Assembly (NCBI GenBank): GCA_965539935.1
Contig: CBETVX010000076.1
Coordinates: 1 to 10,485, forward strand
Reading direction: 5' to 3'
DNA: 10,485 bases
DNA from: CBETVX01 sp965539935
GTDB taxonomy: Bacteria; Bacillota; Clostridia; Peptostreptococcales; Caminicellaceae
Part shown: piece by piece, positions 1 to 7,649 of the stretch
Layout of the letters: each line of letters begins with the position of its first letter
How positions within the stretch are numbered: position 1 is the stretch's first letter
Notes under the pieces: generated by a model
Database searches by the model: none
Seen by the model: the letters and a program-made list of their open reading frames with translations, nothing else
Told to the model about the DNA's origin: nothing
Made by a program: the position numbers and the translations under genes

Positions 1-1643
1 TGAAAAAAGAAAAAACTATTATTTGTAATAAATATAATAAGGTATTAAATACATTACTAAAAACCAGACAAATAAATAATATTTTAAAAAAAGAAATAAA
101 CAATTTAAAAAACCAAAATATTAATATTGTAAATAAAACATACGTATTGGATGATGTTAACAAAAAATTAGATAATATTATTAATAATGTAGAAGAAATA
201 TCCCAAAATAAAATTATTAAACAAGATAAAAAAGAGATTGTTAATTTTAAAAAACAAATTGATAAACTTGCAAAAGAAAAAAATAATCTACAAAAGAAAT
301 ATAATAAGACATTGAAAAGCTTATTGAATTCTAGAAAGACTATTGAAAACATAAAAACAAACTCTTCATTAAGATACAAAATTGGTGATGAGATAGTAAA
401 TAGCAGACATTCTATAAAAAAAATAATGAAACTACCGTACAAACTCTACAAGTTATATAAGCAGAAAGATATGAAGAAAAATAATATTAATTATACTGAA
501 AAAGACCTAGACAATATTGATAAGGTTTTAGATAGCAAAAGAACTATTACAGAAAATGTTGTAAGAATTAAATCGAGTAGAGATGCTATATTATTTATGC
601 CAACTAATGGAGCTGGTTTAGGACATTTAACTAGGACTCTTGCTATTGCCCGTAGAGTAAAAAGAATAGACTCAGAAAAGGAAATAATATTTTTATCAAC
701 GAGTCCAGCTATGCATTTGGTTTTAAATGAAGGTTTTTTAGGTTACCATATACCATCTAAAATGGTTTGTCCAAGTGATATGACTGCAAATCAATGGAAT
801 AATTTATTAAAAACTCACTTAAAGTATATATTAAATTTACACGATATAAAAACTGTAGTTTTTGATGGGGCATATCCATATGCAGGTTTAATAACTACAA
901 TGAAAGAGTTTGAGAATGTGAGAAAAATATGGGTTAAAAGGGGACAAGCCAAGAATAATACAGAAGATATAAGAAAAGAAAAAGAAAAATATTTTGATAA
1001 AATAATAATTCCAGGGGAAATAGTAGAAAATAAAAGATTCTTAAGTGGTGATAAATATTTTAATTCAAATCCTATTATATACTTAGATAAAGAAGAACTA
1101 TTAGATAGGGATGAAGTAAGAAGAATGTGGAATATTCCAGATAACAAAAAATTAGTATATGTGCAACTTGGAGCAGGAAATATTGATGATATAAATTCTA
1201 CATTAGGAATGGTTATGAATGAATTAAAGAAAAGAGAAGATGTTATTATAGTTCTTGGAGAATCAATAATAGGAAAAAGATTAAATATAGACTTAGATAA
1301 TCTAATTATAATTAGAGATTATCCAAATTCCAGATATTTTAAAGCGTTTGATTTAGCTATTTCAGCTGTAGGTTATAATACTTTTCATGAACTATTATAC
1401 TTTAATGTTCCTTCAATTTTTATTCCTAATATGAAGACAAAAACAGATGACCAACTTGGAAGAGCAAAATATGCAGAAAAATTTGGAGCAGCTATAATTC
1501 TAGAAAATGTATGTCAAGAAAGTATTCAGAATGCTATACATACAGCTTTGAAAACAGAAAATAATATTAATATGAAAGAAAATAGTTTAAAAGTAGAGAT
1601 AAAAAATGGAGCAGAAGAAGTCGCAAAACATATCTCAATATAA
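1..1643 (+). CDS. MurG-like glycosyltransferase with N-terminal coiled coil (5' end outside window)
   Basis: Probable cytoplasmic, membrane-associated glycosyltransferase that adds a sugar from a nucleotide donor to a lipid-linked or polymer acceptor. The frame is open from the first complete codon (3-5) with no stop, so the gene begins upstream; a TTG at 147 has no ribosome binding site and is not a credible start. About 546 residues are visible. The first ~120 are K/N/E-rich and heptad-like (coiled coil). A short basic stretch follows (YKIGDEIVNSRHS...LPYKLYKLY, nt ~377-464), of a kind I associate with surface-polysaccharide glycosyltransferases. The catalytic part begins with FMPTNGAGLGHLTRTLA (nt ~594-644), matching the glycine-rich N-terminal loop of MurG/GT28 enzymes. 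The C-terminal Rossmann half has VQLGAGN (~1161), SAVGYNTFHELL (~1363) and DDQLGRAKYAE (~1448), the usual donor-binding pattern. Tandem TAA stops end it. Donor and acceptor cannot be read from the sequence. The N-terminal region is extremely AT-rich. Confidence -1.
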   Translation, partial: KKEKTIICNKYNKVLNTLLKTRQINNILKKEINNLKNQNINIVNKTYVLDDVNKKLDNIINNVEEISQNKIIKQDKKEIVNFKKQIDKLAKEKNNLQKKYNKTLKSLLNSRKTIENIKTNSSLRYKIGDEIVNSRHSIKKIMKLPYKLYKLYKQKDMKKNNINYTEKDLDNIDKVLDSKRTITENVVRIKSSRDAILFMPTNGAGLGHLTRTLAIARRVKRIDSEKEIIFLSTSPAMHLVLNEGFLGYHIPSKMVCPSDMTANQWNNLLKTHLKYILNLHDIKTVVFDGAYPYAGLITTMKEFENVRKIWVKRGQAKNNTEDIRKEKEKYFDKIIIPGEIVENKRFLSGDKYFNSNPIIYLDKEELLDRDEVRRMWNIPDNKKLVYVQLGAGNIDDINSTLGMVMNELKKREDVIIVLGESIIGKRLNIDLDNLIIIRDYPNSRYFKAFDLAISAVGYNTFHELLYFNVPSIFIPNMKTKTDDQLGRAKYAEKFGAAIILENVCQESIQNAIHTALKTENNINMKENSLKVEIKNGAEEVAKHISI

Positions 1644-1699
1644 TAAATGTATGAATAGATTTCTATATAACATTAACTTCAAAATATTTTTAATCTAAT

Positions 1700-1705
1700 G
1701 AGGTG
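1700..1705 (+). promoter_or_regulatory. ribosome binding site deciding the start of the PP-loop gene
   Basis: GAGGTG lies 6 nt before the ATG at 1712. An in-frame GTG at 1703 falls inside this Shine-Dalgarno sequence and so cannot be the start; ATG 1712 is preferred. Confidence 0.75.
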
Positions 1706-1711
1706 GAGGAT

Positions 1712-3007
1712 ATGAGAATTGATTTTAAATATGATTTAGGGTTACTAGAAATATTTTTTCATCCAGAAAAAAATGAAGGGGTATTTTCAGACAAAGTTAG
1801 AATGGCAAGGAATAGATGTATGATTAGATTGCCTATGGATTATAAAATTGAAGACACACATCCCGATTTGTTAGCATTGGCAGCGATCTTAATAATATAT
1901 CCTTTCACCAATGAAAAAATTGAATTGCCTTTTGGAGTAAGTAGAGAGTTTCATAATGTTTTTTTAAAACGTACTAAAAAATATATTGAACCAGTTAATG
2001 AAAAATTAAAGCCGAGAAAAGTTTCTGCTTGTTCAGTACCCGCTCTTGCATATAGCGGTGGTGTAGATTCTACTGCTGCTTTGACATTATTGCCTAAAAG
2101 CACAGTATTGTTTTTTTTAGATAGGGTTATACCAGATGATATATCTAATAAGAGTTTATATGATAAAGATGCAGCACATTATTCATGTGAATACCTTAGA
2201 AACATTGGAAGAAGTGTATATATGTTACAATCTGATCTCGAATATATCAGAGAACCTGTTGGATTTCCAGTTGATATAGCTAATGCAGTTCCTATCTTAT
2301 TATTAGCTGATTATATAGATATAGATAGCATCGCTTTTGGCACTATCATGGAATCTGCTTATCGAATTGGACATTTACAATATGCTGACTATAAAACTAG
2401 AATACACTTTTCAAGATGGGGAGATCTTTTTAAGATAGTAGGGACTCCCTTTAATCAAGTAGTAGCAGGAATAAGTGAAGTTGGAACTTCTAAAATAGTA
2501 CTTAATTCACCTTTCGCAAATATAGCTCAGTCTTGTATGAGAGGCAAAGCTCAAGAACCATGTATGAATTGCTGGAAATGTTTTAGGAAAGGTTTGTTAG
2601 ATAGGATATTAGAGGAAAAAGAAATACACGATGAATTATTAAATAATGCTTTTAAAATTAAAGAAGCCAGAAGATTTTTACTTAAAGAATGGATTAAGCA
2701 TCAAAATGTAATTCAATATATAACTAATAAGTATTATGGCAATCATCCATTAATGTTATCTTTAAAGAAAAAAGTAATGGGAGAAGTGAATGTAGACTGG
2801 CTAGAGAAATGGTATCCTAGATCTATAGAATTATTACCAGAAAAATATAAAGAAATTGTAAAAAAGAATATATTAAAATATTTAGATGAAATGGATGAAA
2901 GAGATATAGTAAGTATGGAGGGGTATAACTTAGGAGCTATGATTAAAACAGATGAATATATTTATAATGAAAAAAGATTTGCTAAACTTATGGAAGATGA
3001 TATGTAA
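1712..3007 (+). CDS. PP-loop ATP-pyrophosphatase-like protein with QueC-like Cys cluster (DUF6395-like)
   Basis: 431 residues, soluble. A PP-loop SGGVDST at residues 115-121 (ALAYSGGVDSTAAL) marks it as an adenine-nucleotide alpha-hydrolase-fold enzyme that would activate a substrate by adenylation and release PPi, as QueC, asparagine synthetase and tRNA-modifying enzymes do. C275, C284, C287 and C290 form C-x8-C-x2-C-x2-C (SCMRGKAQEPCMNCWKC), very like the zinc site of QueC. The N-terminal ~110 and C-terminal ~130 residues match nothing I can name with certainty; overall it resembles the family labelled DUF6395 in my memory. It sits between a glycosyltransferase and a BNR-like protein, and its TAA stop shares one base with the next ATG (TAATG), so the pair is probably translationally coupled. 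A role in modifying a sugar, for example amidating a uronic acid, is inference only. It could instead be a nucleotide- or tRNA-modifying enzyme, but the context argues against that. Confidence 0.8.
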   Translation: MRIDFKYDLGLLEIFFHPEKNEGVFSDKVRMARNRCMIRLPMDYKIEDTHPDLLALAAILIIYPFTNEKIELPFGVSREFHNVFLKRTKKYIEPVNEKLKPRKVSACSVPALAYSGGVDSTAALTLLPKSTVLFFLDRVIPDDISNKSLYDKDAAHYSCEYLRNIGRSVYMLQSDLEYIREPVGFPVDIANAVPILLLADYIDIDSIAFGTIMESAYRIGHLQYADYKTRIHFSRWGDLFKIVGTPFNQVVAGISEVGTSKIVLNSPFANIAQSCMRGKAQEPCMNCWKCFRKGLLDRILEEKEIHDELLNNAFKIKEARRFLLKEWIKHQNVIQYITNKYYGNHPLMLSLKKKVMGEVNVDWLEKWYPRSIELLPEKYKEIVKKNILKYLDEMDERDIVSMEGYNLGAMIKTDEYIYNEKRFAKLMEDDM

Positions 3008-4284
3008 TGAAAAGTATAGGTAAATATGTTATTGTTTTATTATGTATTTTAAGTTTTACTGTAATATTTTTTAATTATACTTCCATAAAAAATCAACATA
3101 AAATTATTGAAGATATATCATTTAAAATTCAAGGACAACAAACGGAAGGGTTTGGTAATAATATTGTAATATATAAAGATAATTTATATATTGCTTTCAT
3201 GAGTAATGACTATGCAGAAATAAAAGTAATTAAATACAGTTTAATTAAAAATTCTGTAATACAAGAATCGATAGTATCTAGTCAATATGATGACCCACAT
3301 TATGCTCCCAATATAGCCATAGATTCCAAAGGAATAGTTCATATTGCATATGGAGGATGGAAGATGCCTTTGGTGTATAGACACTCAATTGAACCAGAAG
3401 ATATAAGTAAATGGAGTGATGAAGAATATCCAACACCTAATGGTGGAGAGGTATGGAGTTATGATACTTATCCAATAATTCATGTAGATTCAGATGATTT
3501 ATTATATATTTTTTATAGAAGTAATACTTATCAAACTGAAAAAAATAGAAGACCATCTGGTGCTTTAATATGGAAAGATTTAAAGAAAACAAACTCAATC
3601 TGGAGTGACAACAAAGTTTTATTTACTATGAAAGAAAATAAAAAATTTAAAGATATATGGTTTTATCCGAGGCATCTTAGGTCAATCCCTAAACAAGGAA
3701 GAGATGAATTAGTTTTTACTTTTAATTGGCGATTTACAAATTTTGATGGAACTTTTTACAGAAAAGCAGGATTGGTTTGGTCTCCAAATGGGGGAGAAAT
3801 TCTAGTTAATGGAGAGCATACAATTATGGATATTCCAATAAATCAGTATTGTCTAACATATATAGATGAAGATAAAGATAAATATCCTGAACAGCAAGCC
3901 ATGTATGGTTATAAAAATAAAGATACGTTATATGCTATATTATCTTCAAAATATAACGAAAATGAGTCAACAAGTATATTTTATAATGTCAATGATAAAT
4001 GGGTAAAAGTAAATGAGATTAGCAGTTTGTTTTTTTGGATTGGTTCTGTTGATGTAAAAGGCAACTATATGTTCATACCAGTAATTAAAGAGAAAAGAAA
4101 AGAACTATACGAAATTGGGATTACGACATATAATATGAATAATAATCAAATAGCATATACTAGTATTGCAGAAGATTATTATGTGAAACCTCCAGAAGTT
4201 AAAGTATACAAAGATTATTTAATAGTGTTTTATGTATCTCAAAATGATATAAATATAGTCATAAAAAATATAAAAAAATTGTGA
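3007..4284 (+). CDS. membrane-anchored BNR repeat (beta-propeller-like) protein
   Basis: 425 residues. A short basic N-terminus and a hydrophobic stretch (residues ~7-23, KYVIVLLCILSFTVIFF) form a signal anchor or uncleaved signal peptide, so the rest should be outside the membrane. C13 lacks a small residue before it, so this is not a good lipobox. The ectodomain has blade-like beta repeats: YAPNIAIDSKGIVHIAYGG (99-117), continuing to PLVYRHS, and YDTYPIIHVDSDDLLYIFYRS (from 152), then DELVFTFNWRF and GLVWSPNGGE (~257-266). This resembles the BNR_4-type family, which includes carbohydrate-active enzymes such as some polysaccharide lyases and other sugar-binding proteins. I would expect a His near the GGWKMPL position in catalytic relatives and see Trp; I am not sure of that comparison. 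It may therefore bind or trim the exported polymer. The start ATG overlaps the preceding stop by one base; a weak GGAAG lies at 2992-2996. Confidence 0.7.
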   Translation: MKSIGKYVIVLLCILSFTVIFFNYTSIKNQHKIIEDISFKIQGQQTEGFGNNIVIYKDNLYIAFMSNDYAEIKVIKYSLIKNSVIQESIVSSQYDDPHYAPNIAIDSKGIVHIAYGGWKMPLVYRHSIEPEDISKWSDEEYPTPNGGEVWSYDTYPIIHVDSDDLLYIFYRSNTYQTEKNRRPSGALIWKDLKKTNSIWSDNKVLFTMKENKKFKDIWFYPRHLRSIPKQGRDELVFTFNWRFTNFDGTFYRKAGLVWSPNGGEILVNGEHTIMDIPINQYCLTYIDEDKDKYPEQQAMYGYKNKDTLYAILSSKYNENESTSIFYNVNDKWVKVNEISSLFFWIGSVDVKGNYMFIPVIKEKRKELYEIGITTYNMNNNQIAYTSIAEDYYVKPPEVKVYKDYLIVFYVSQNDINIVIKNIKKL

Positions 4285-4307
4285 AATATACAGAATGGTG
4301 ATTACAA

Positions 4308-5624
4308 ATGAAAAAAATCTGTGTAATCGGTTTAGGGTACATTGGTTTACCAACATCAGCAATGTTTGCCCATAGTGGCATAAAAGTAGTTGGAGTTGAT
4401 GTTACTAAACATGTTGTTGAAACTTTAAATAAAGGCAAGATGCATATAGAAGAACCAGGATTAGACATATATGTTAAAGAAATGGTAGAATCAGGTATGT
4501 TTAAAGCTCAGCTTGAACCAGAAGAGGCTGATGCTTTTATTATTGCAGTACCTACTCCAAATAAAGAGGATGAGTATAGAGGGTGCGATTTAACATATGT
4601 TATTGATGCTACTAAAGCTATCTTACCTTATTTAAAAAATGATGACTTAGTAATTGTAGAATCTACAATAGGACCTAGAACTATTGATGATGTAGTAAAG
4701 CCTTTAATAGAAGAGGCAGGATTTGTAGTTGGGCAAGACATTTATTTAGCCCATTGTCCAGAAAGAGTTCTTCCGGGACAAATAATTAAAGAAATGATAG
4801 AAAATAATAGAATTTGTGGTGGCTACACAAGAGCATGTGCCGAAAAGGCTGCAGAACTATATAGAAATTTTGTTAAAGGGGAAATAGTAATAACTGATGC
4901 AAAGACAGCAGAAATGTCTAAGCTTATGGAAAACACTTTTAGAGATGTTAATATAGCCCTTGCTAACGAACTTGCTAAAGTATGTAATTATTTGGATATC
5001 AATGTTTTAGATGTTATTGAGATGGCAAATAAGCACCCAAGGGTTAATATACATTGGCCAGGTCCAGGGGTTGGAGGACATTGCTTAGCAGTTGACCCAT
5101 ATTTTATAGTTGAAAAGTCACCGGATTTAGCAAAGATAATAGCTTTATCAAGAGAAACTAATAATAGCATGCCTCAATTTGTAGTAGAAAATACAGAAAA
5201 AATTCTTAGAGATATAAAAAATCCTAAAGTTGCTGTATTTGGATTAACCTATAAAGGGAATATTGACGACATGAGAGAAAGCCCAGCTATGGAAGTTGTG
5301 GAAATATTGAAAGAAAAAGGGTATGATTTAGTTTTACATGACCCTCATATAAGTAATGATGAGATTAAAGTTGTAGACTTTGAAACAGCTATAGATGAAT
5401 CAGACCTAATTTTGATACTTGCAGATCATAATGAATTTAAATACATGGATTTAAATTTAATAGAGAAAAAGATGAGAACTCCATATATTTTTGATACTAA
5501 AAATGTTGTTAGAAATGCAAATCATATAAAATTTTCATCGAATGAGTTGCCGGAGGTAGCTATTACAGCCCAAAGTAAGCTACAATATATTAACTATGGT
5601 AATATATATAACTTCATTAAGTAG
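4308..5624 (+). CDS. wecC: UDP-N-acetyl-D-mannosamine dehydrogenase (WecC type)
   Basis: 438-residue cytoplasmic NAD-dependent enzyme expected to oxidise UDP-ManNAc twice at C6 to UDP-ManNAcA, a donor for acidic surface polymers. The NAD-binding loop is GLGYIGLP (residues 8-15). Close agreement with my memory of E. coli WecC includes PERVLPGQ, TAEMSKLMENTFRDVNIALA and HPRVN...PGPGVGGHCLAVDPYFIV, with catalytic Cys259. The C-terminal UDP-binding domain starts around VAVFGLTYKGNIDDMRESPAME. The family is usually ~420 residues; the extra tail after NVVRNANH (from ~400) looks non-conserved. It could use UDP-GlcNAc instead (WbpA/TviB type), but the PERVLPGQ and HPRVN signatures favour WecC. No UDP-GlcNAc 2-epimerase is in the window; it would have to be upstream or elsewhere. 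GGTGAT (4297-4302) lies 5 nt before the ATG. It is 23 nt after the BNR gene, last in its operon, before the terminator at 5706. Confidence 0.88.
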   Translation: MKKICVIGLGYIGLPTSAMFAHSGIKVVGVDVTKHVVETLNKGKMHIEEPGLDIYVKEMVESGMFKAQLEPEEADAFIIAVPTPNKEDEYRGCDLTYVIDATKAILPYLKNDDLVIVESTIGPRTIDDVVKPLIEEAGFVVGQDIYLAHCPERVLPGQIIKEMIENNRICGGYTRACAEKAAELYRNFVKGEIVITDAKTAEMSKLMENTFRDVNIALANELAKVCNYLDINVLDVIEMANKHPRVNIHWPGPGVGGHCLAVDPYFIVEKSPDLAKIIALSRETNNSMPQFVVENTEKILRDIKNPKVAVFGLTYKGNIDDMRESPAMEVVEILKEKGYDLVLHDPHISNDEIKVVDFETAIDESDLILILADHNEFKYMDLNLIEKKMRTPYIFDTKNVVRNANHIKFSSNELPEVAITAQSKLQYINYGNIYNFIK

Positions 5625-5705
5625 GTGAAAAAAGATAACGGAAAAGCATCTCAAAGAATAATTCAATCAATTAAAAAATTCTTCAAATAAAAGATAAAAG
5701 CATAT

Positions 5706-5740
5706 CTGATTGGTTTAAATAGAACCAATCAGTTTTTTTT
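5706..5740 (+). terminator. intrinsic terminator ending the upstream operon
   Basis: A perfect 10-bp stem (CTGATTGGTT 5706-5715 with AACCAATCAG 5723-5732), a 7-nt loop and eight T residues (5733-5740). The minus strand has no matching T tract, so it acts on + strand transcripts only. Confidence 0.93.
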
Positions 5741-5748
5741 GCTATAAT
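5740..5748 (+). promoter_or_regulatory. extended -10 promoter element before the initiating transferase gene
   Basis: TGCTATAAT is a perfect extended -10 (TGn plus TATAAT) beginning at the last T of the terminator tail. No convincing -35 hexamer lies 16-18 nt upstream, where the hairpin arm is. Transcription would start near 5755, giving a leader of ~60 nt to the ATG at 5817. Confidence 0.6.
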
Positions 5749-5816
5749 AGAGTAGTGAAATTATATAAGTGTAAGAAACTATTAAATATTAGCTTACAAT
5801 CTATGGGGGATATTAT

Positions 5817-7220
5817 ATGATAAGGGAAAATCAGAAATTATTAAATAGGATATTAGTTTTTATAGATGGACTAGTAATAGTGATAGCTTTAGCACTAAGT
5901 TATTTTTTAAGATTTTATACTGGTCTTTTTAATACTAATCAATTAAGATTGTCTTTAGGACAATATTTTTTACCATTAGTTTTTATCCTACCATTATATT
6001 ATTTACTGTACACGGCTTTTGGACTCTATACGCCTCATAGAAGGAAAAAATTAGAAAATGAAATTTTTTCAATAATAAGCATAAATATCATTGGCTTAAT
6101 GATACTAATAAGCATATTTTTCTTTGCAAAATATGTAAATTATTCAAGGTATGTACTTTTGTTATTTGGTGGATTAAATACAGTTTTAAGTATAGTTGAG
6201 AGAATAACAATAAGAAAAACACTTAGATCAATTAGAAGGCAAGGATTTAATCTAAAACATATTTTAGTTATTGGTGCTGGAGATCTTGGATGTAATTTTG
6301 CTAACAAAATAGATAAAAACCCTCATCTAGGATATAACATTATTGGTTTTTTAGATGATAATAAAAGAGTAGGTTATAGAGTTTCTAGAACAACGGTGAT
6401 TGGAAACCTAAAAGATTTGATTAGTGTAATTTTAAAAAACAACCTAGACGAAATAATCATCGCTCTGCCCCTAAGTGAATATGACAAGCTTGGCTACATC
6501 ATAAAGGTCTGTGAAAAATATGGAGTAAAAATTCAGATAATACCGGACTATTACAAATACATTCCTGCAAAGCCCTATGTGGACCAATTAGATGATATCC
6601 CACTTATAAATATAAGACATGTTCCATTAGATGACGCCTTCAATAAGCTGATTAAGCGAACTATGGATATAATAGTATCCTTAATAGGTATAATCTTAAC
6701 TTCTCCCATAATGATTTTTACTGCCATTATGATAAAACTGACATCACCAGGACCAATACTTTTTAAACAAACAAGGGTAGGACTTCATAGACGAAAATTT
6801 GATATGTATAAGTTTAGAAGTATGAAGGTTCAATCTAAAGAAGAGGAAAAAGATAAGTGGACCACTAAGGATGACCCAAGGAAAACAAAATTTGGCAACT
6901 TCATAAGAAGGACAAGCATAGACGAACTTCCACAGCTGTTTAATGTATTAAAGGGAGATATGAGCCTTATAGGACCTAGGCCAGAAAGGCCTTACTTTGT
7001 GGAAAAATTTAGAGAAGAAATACCTAAGTACATGATAAAACATCACGTAAGACCTGGTATCACAGGGTGGGCTCAGGTCAACGGATGGCGTGGAGATACA
7101 TCCATAAAAATGAGGATAGAGCATGATATATACTACATCGAAAACTGGAGTCTTGGACTAGACATAAGGATATTATTTTTAACAGTGTTTAAAGGGTTTG
7201 TTAATAGAAATGCCTACTGA
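5817..7220 (+). CDS. undecaprenyl-phosphate sugar-1-phosphate transferase (WcaJ/CpsE type)
   Basis: 467-residue membrane enzyme that transfers a sugar-1-phosphate from a UDP-sugar to undecaprenyl phosphate, the first step of lipid-linked repeat-unit assembly. Four N-terminal membrane segments (~12-33, 50-71, 85-104, 111-127) precede a cytosolic Rossmann-like domain (ILVIGAGDLGCN, ~149-160). A further hydrophobic hairpin (~285-309) leads to the catalytic bacterial-sugar-transferase domain: TSPGPILFKQTRVG, MYKFRSMK, the acidic pair D369-E370 in DELPQLFNVLKGDMS, GPRPERP (from G386) and RPGITGWAQVNG. It ends with the family's usual NAY-type C-terminus. Length and layout are normal for the long, polytopic subfamily. 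GGGGGA (5805-5810) is 6 nt before ATG 5817. Glucose-1-P is the commonest substrate of relatives, but galactose or N-acetylated sugars are possible. G+C rises from ~26% in the first 600 bp to ~39% in the last 360 bp. Confidence 0.93.
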   Translation: MIRENQKLLNRILVFIDGLVIVIALALSYFLRFYTGLFNTNQLRLSLGQYFLPLVFILPLYYLLYTAFGLYTPHRRKKLENEIFSIISINIIGLMILISIFFFAKYVNYSRYVLLLFGGLNTVLSIVERITIRKTLRSIRRQGFNLKHILVIGAGDLGCNFANKIDKNPHLGYNIIGFLDDNKRVGYRVSRTTVIGNLKDLISVILKNNLDEIIIALPLSEYDKLGYIIKVCEKYGVKIQIIPDYYKYIPAKPYVDQLDDIPLINIRHVPLDDAFNKLIKRTMDIIVSLIGIILTSPIMIFTAIMIKLTSPGPILFKQTRVGLHRRKFDMYKFRSMKVQSKEEEKDKWTTKDDPRKTKFGNFIRRTSIDELPQLFNVLKGDMSLIGPRPERPYFVEKFREEIPKYMIKHHVRPGITGWAQVNGWRGDTSIKMRIEHDIYYIENWSLGLDIRILFLTVFKGFVNRNAY

Positions 7221-7221
7221 T

Positions 7222-7254
7222 AATTTACAATTAACAATTGACAATGGACAATTA
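7222..7254 (+). repeat. left arm of 33-nt imperfect inverted repeat around the four-helix-bundle gene
   Basis: An ACAATTAACAATTGACAATG-type sequence begins 2 nt after the transferase stop codon. Its reverse complement matches 7650-7682 at 26 of 33 positions by hand alignment; the inner 17 nt match at 15 positions. Confidence 0.65.
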
Positions 7255-7279
7255 TTAATAAAAAATACGTGAGGTTTGT

Positions 7280-7639
7280 ATGAAAGATAATATTATATAC
7301 AAAAAATCCTTTGATTTTGCCATAGACATTGTTAACACTTATAAATATTTAATTTCTGACCAAAAAGAATATATTTTATCAAAACAATTACTGCGTTCAG
7401 GAACCAGTATAGGGGCCAATGTGAGAGAAGCTATTGAAGCCCAAAGTAGAAAAGATTTTATATCGAAAATGTCAATATCATTAAAGGAAGCAGGAGAAAC
7501 ACAATATTGGATAGAATTATTATGTGCAACAAATTATTTGGAAAAGACTAAATCAGAGGAACTAATCAATAAAAATATAGAAATAATAAAAATTTTAAAT
7601 GCCATAATAAAAAATACTAAAAATAATAATTCAAAATGA
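7280..7639 (+). CDS. four-helix-bundle protein (23S rRNA intervening-sequence / S23 family)
   Basis: 119 residues, the usual size for the family (~110-130). The conserved core is LLRSGTSIGANVREAIEAQS (residues ~41-60), then RKDFISKMSISLKEAGETQYWIELL, matching the RSxxSIxAN...E...S...F...L..SxxExETQ pattern of four-helix-bundle proteins first known from intervening sequences in bacterial 23S rRNA; the accessory variability protein bAvd of diversity-generating retroelements shares the fold. The biochemical role is unclear; relatives of the fold form pentameric barrels that bind nucleic acid. It splits an otherwise tight transferase-ugd gene order and is bracketed by inverted AATTGTCAATTGT-type repeats, so it looks like an inserted cassette and is not expected to work in sugar metabolism. 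GAGGT (7271-7275) is 4 nt before ATG 7280. Confidence 0.88.
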   Translation: MKDNIIYKKSFDFAIDIVNTYKYLISDQKEYILSKQLLRSGTSIGANVREAIEAQSRKDFISKMSISLKEAGETQYWIELLCATNYLEKTKSEELINKNIEIIKILNAIIKNTKNNNSK

Positions 7640-7649
7640 TTTATAAAAT

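Noticed and set aside
147..149. TTG as the start of the first glycosyltransferase
   Set aside because: The frame is open to the left edge, the upstream codons have the same composition and no ribosome binding site precedes the TTG; the gene is truncated by the window.
5770..5798. Leader hairpin TGTAAG...CTTACA before the initiating transferase gene
   Set aside because: Only 6 bp with a 17-nt loop and no U tract or known riboswitch features; such pairing is expected by chance in AT-rich DNA.
7280..7639. Diversity-generating retroelement (bAvd-like accessory protein)
   Set aside because: The fold family is shared, but there is no reverse transcriptase and I saw no template/variable repeat pair in the window.
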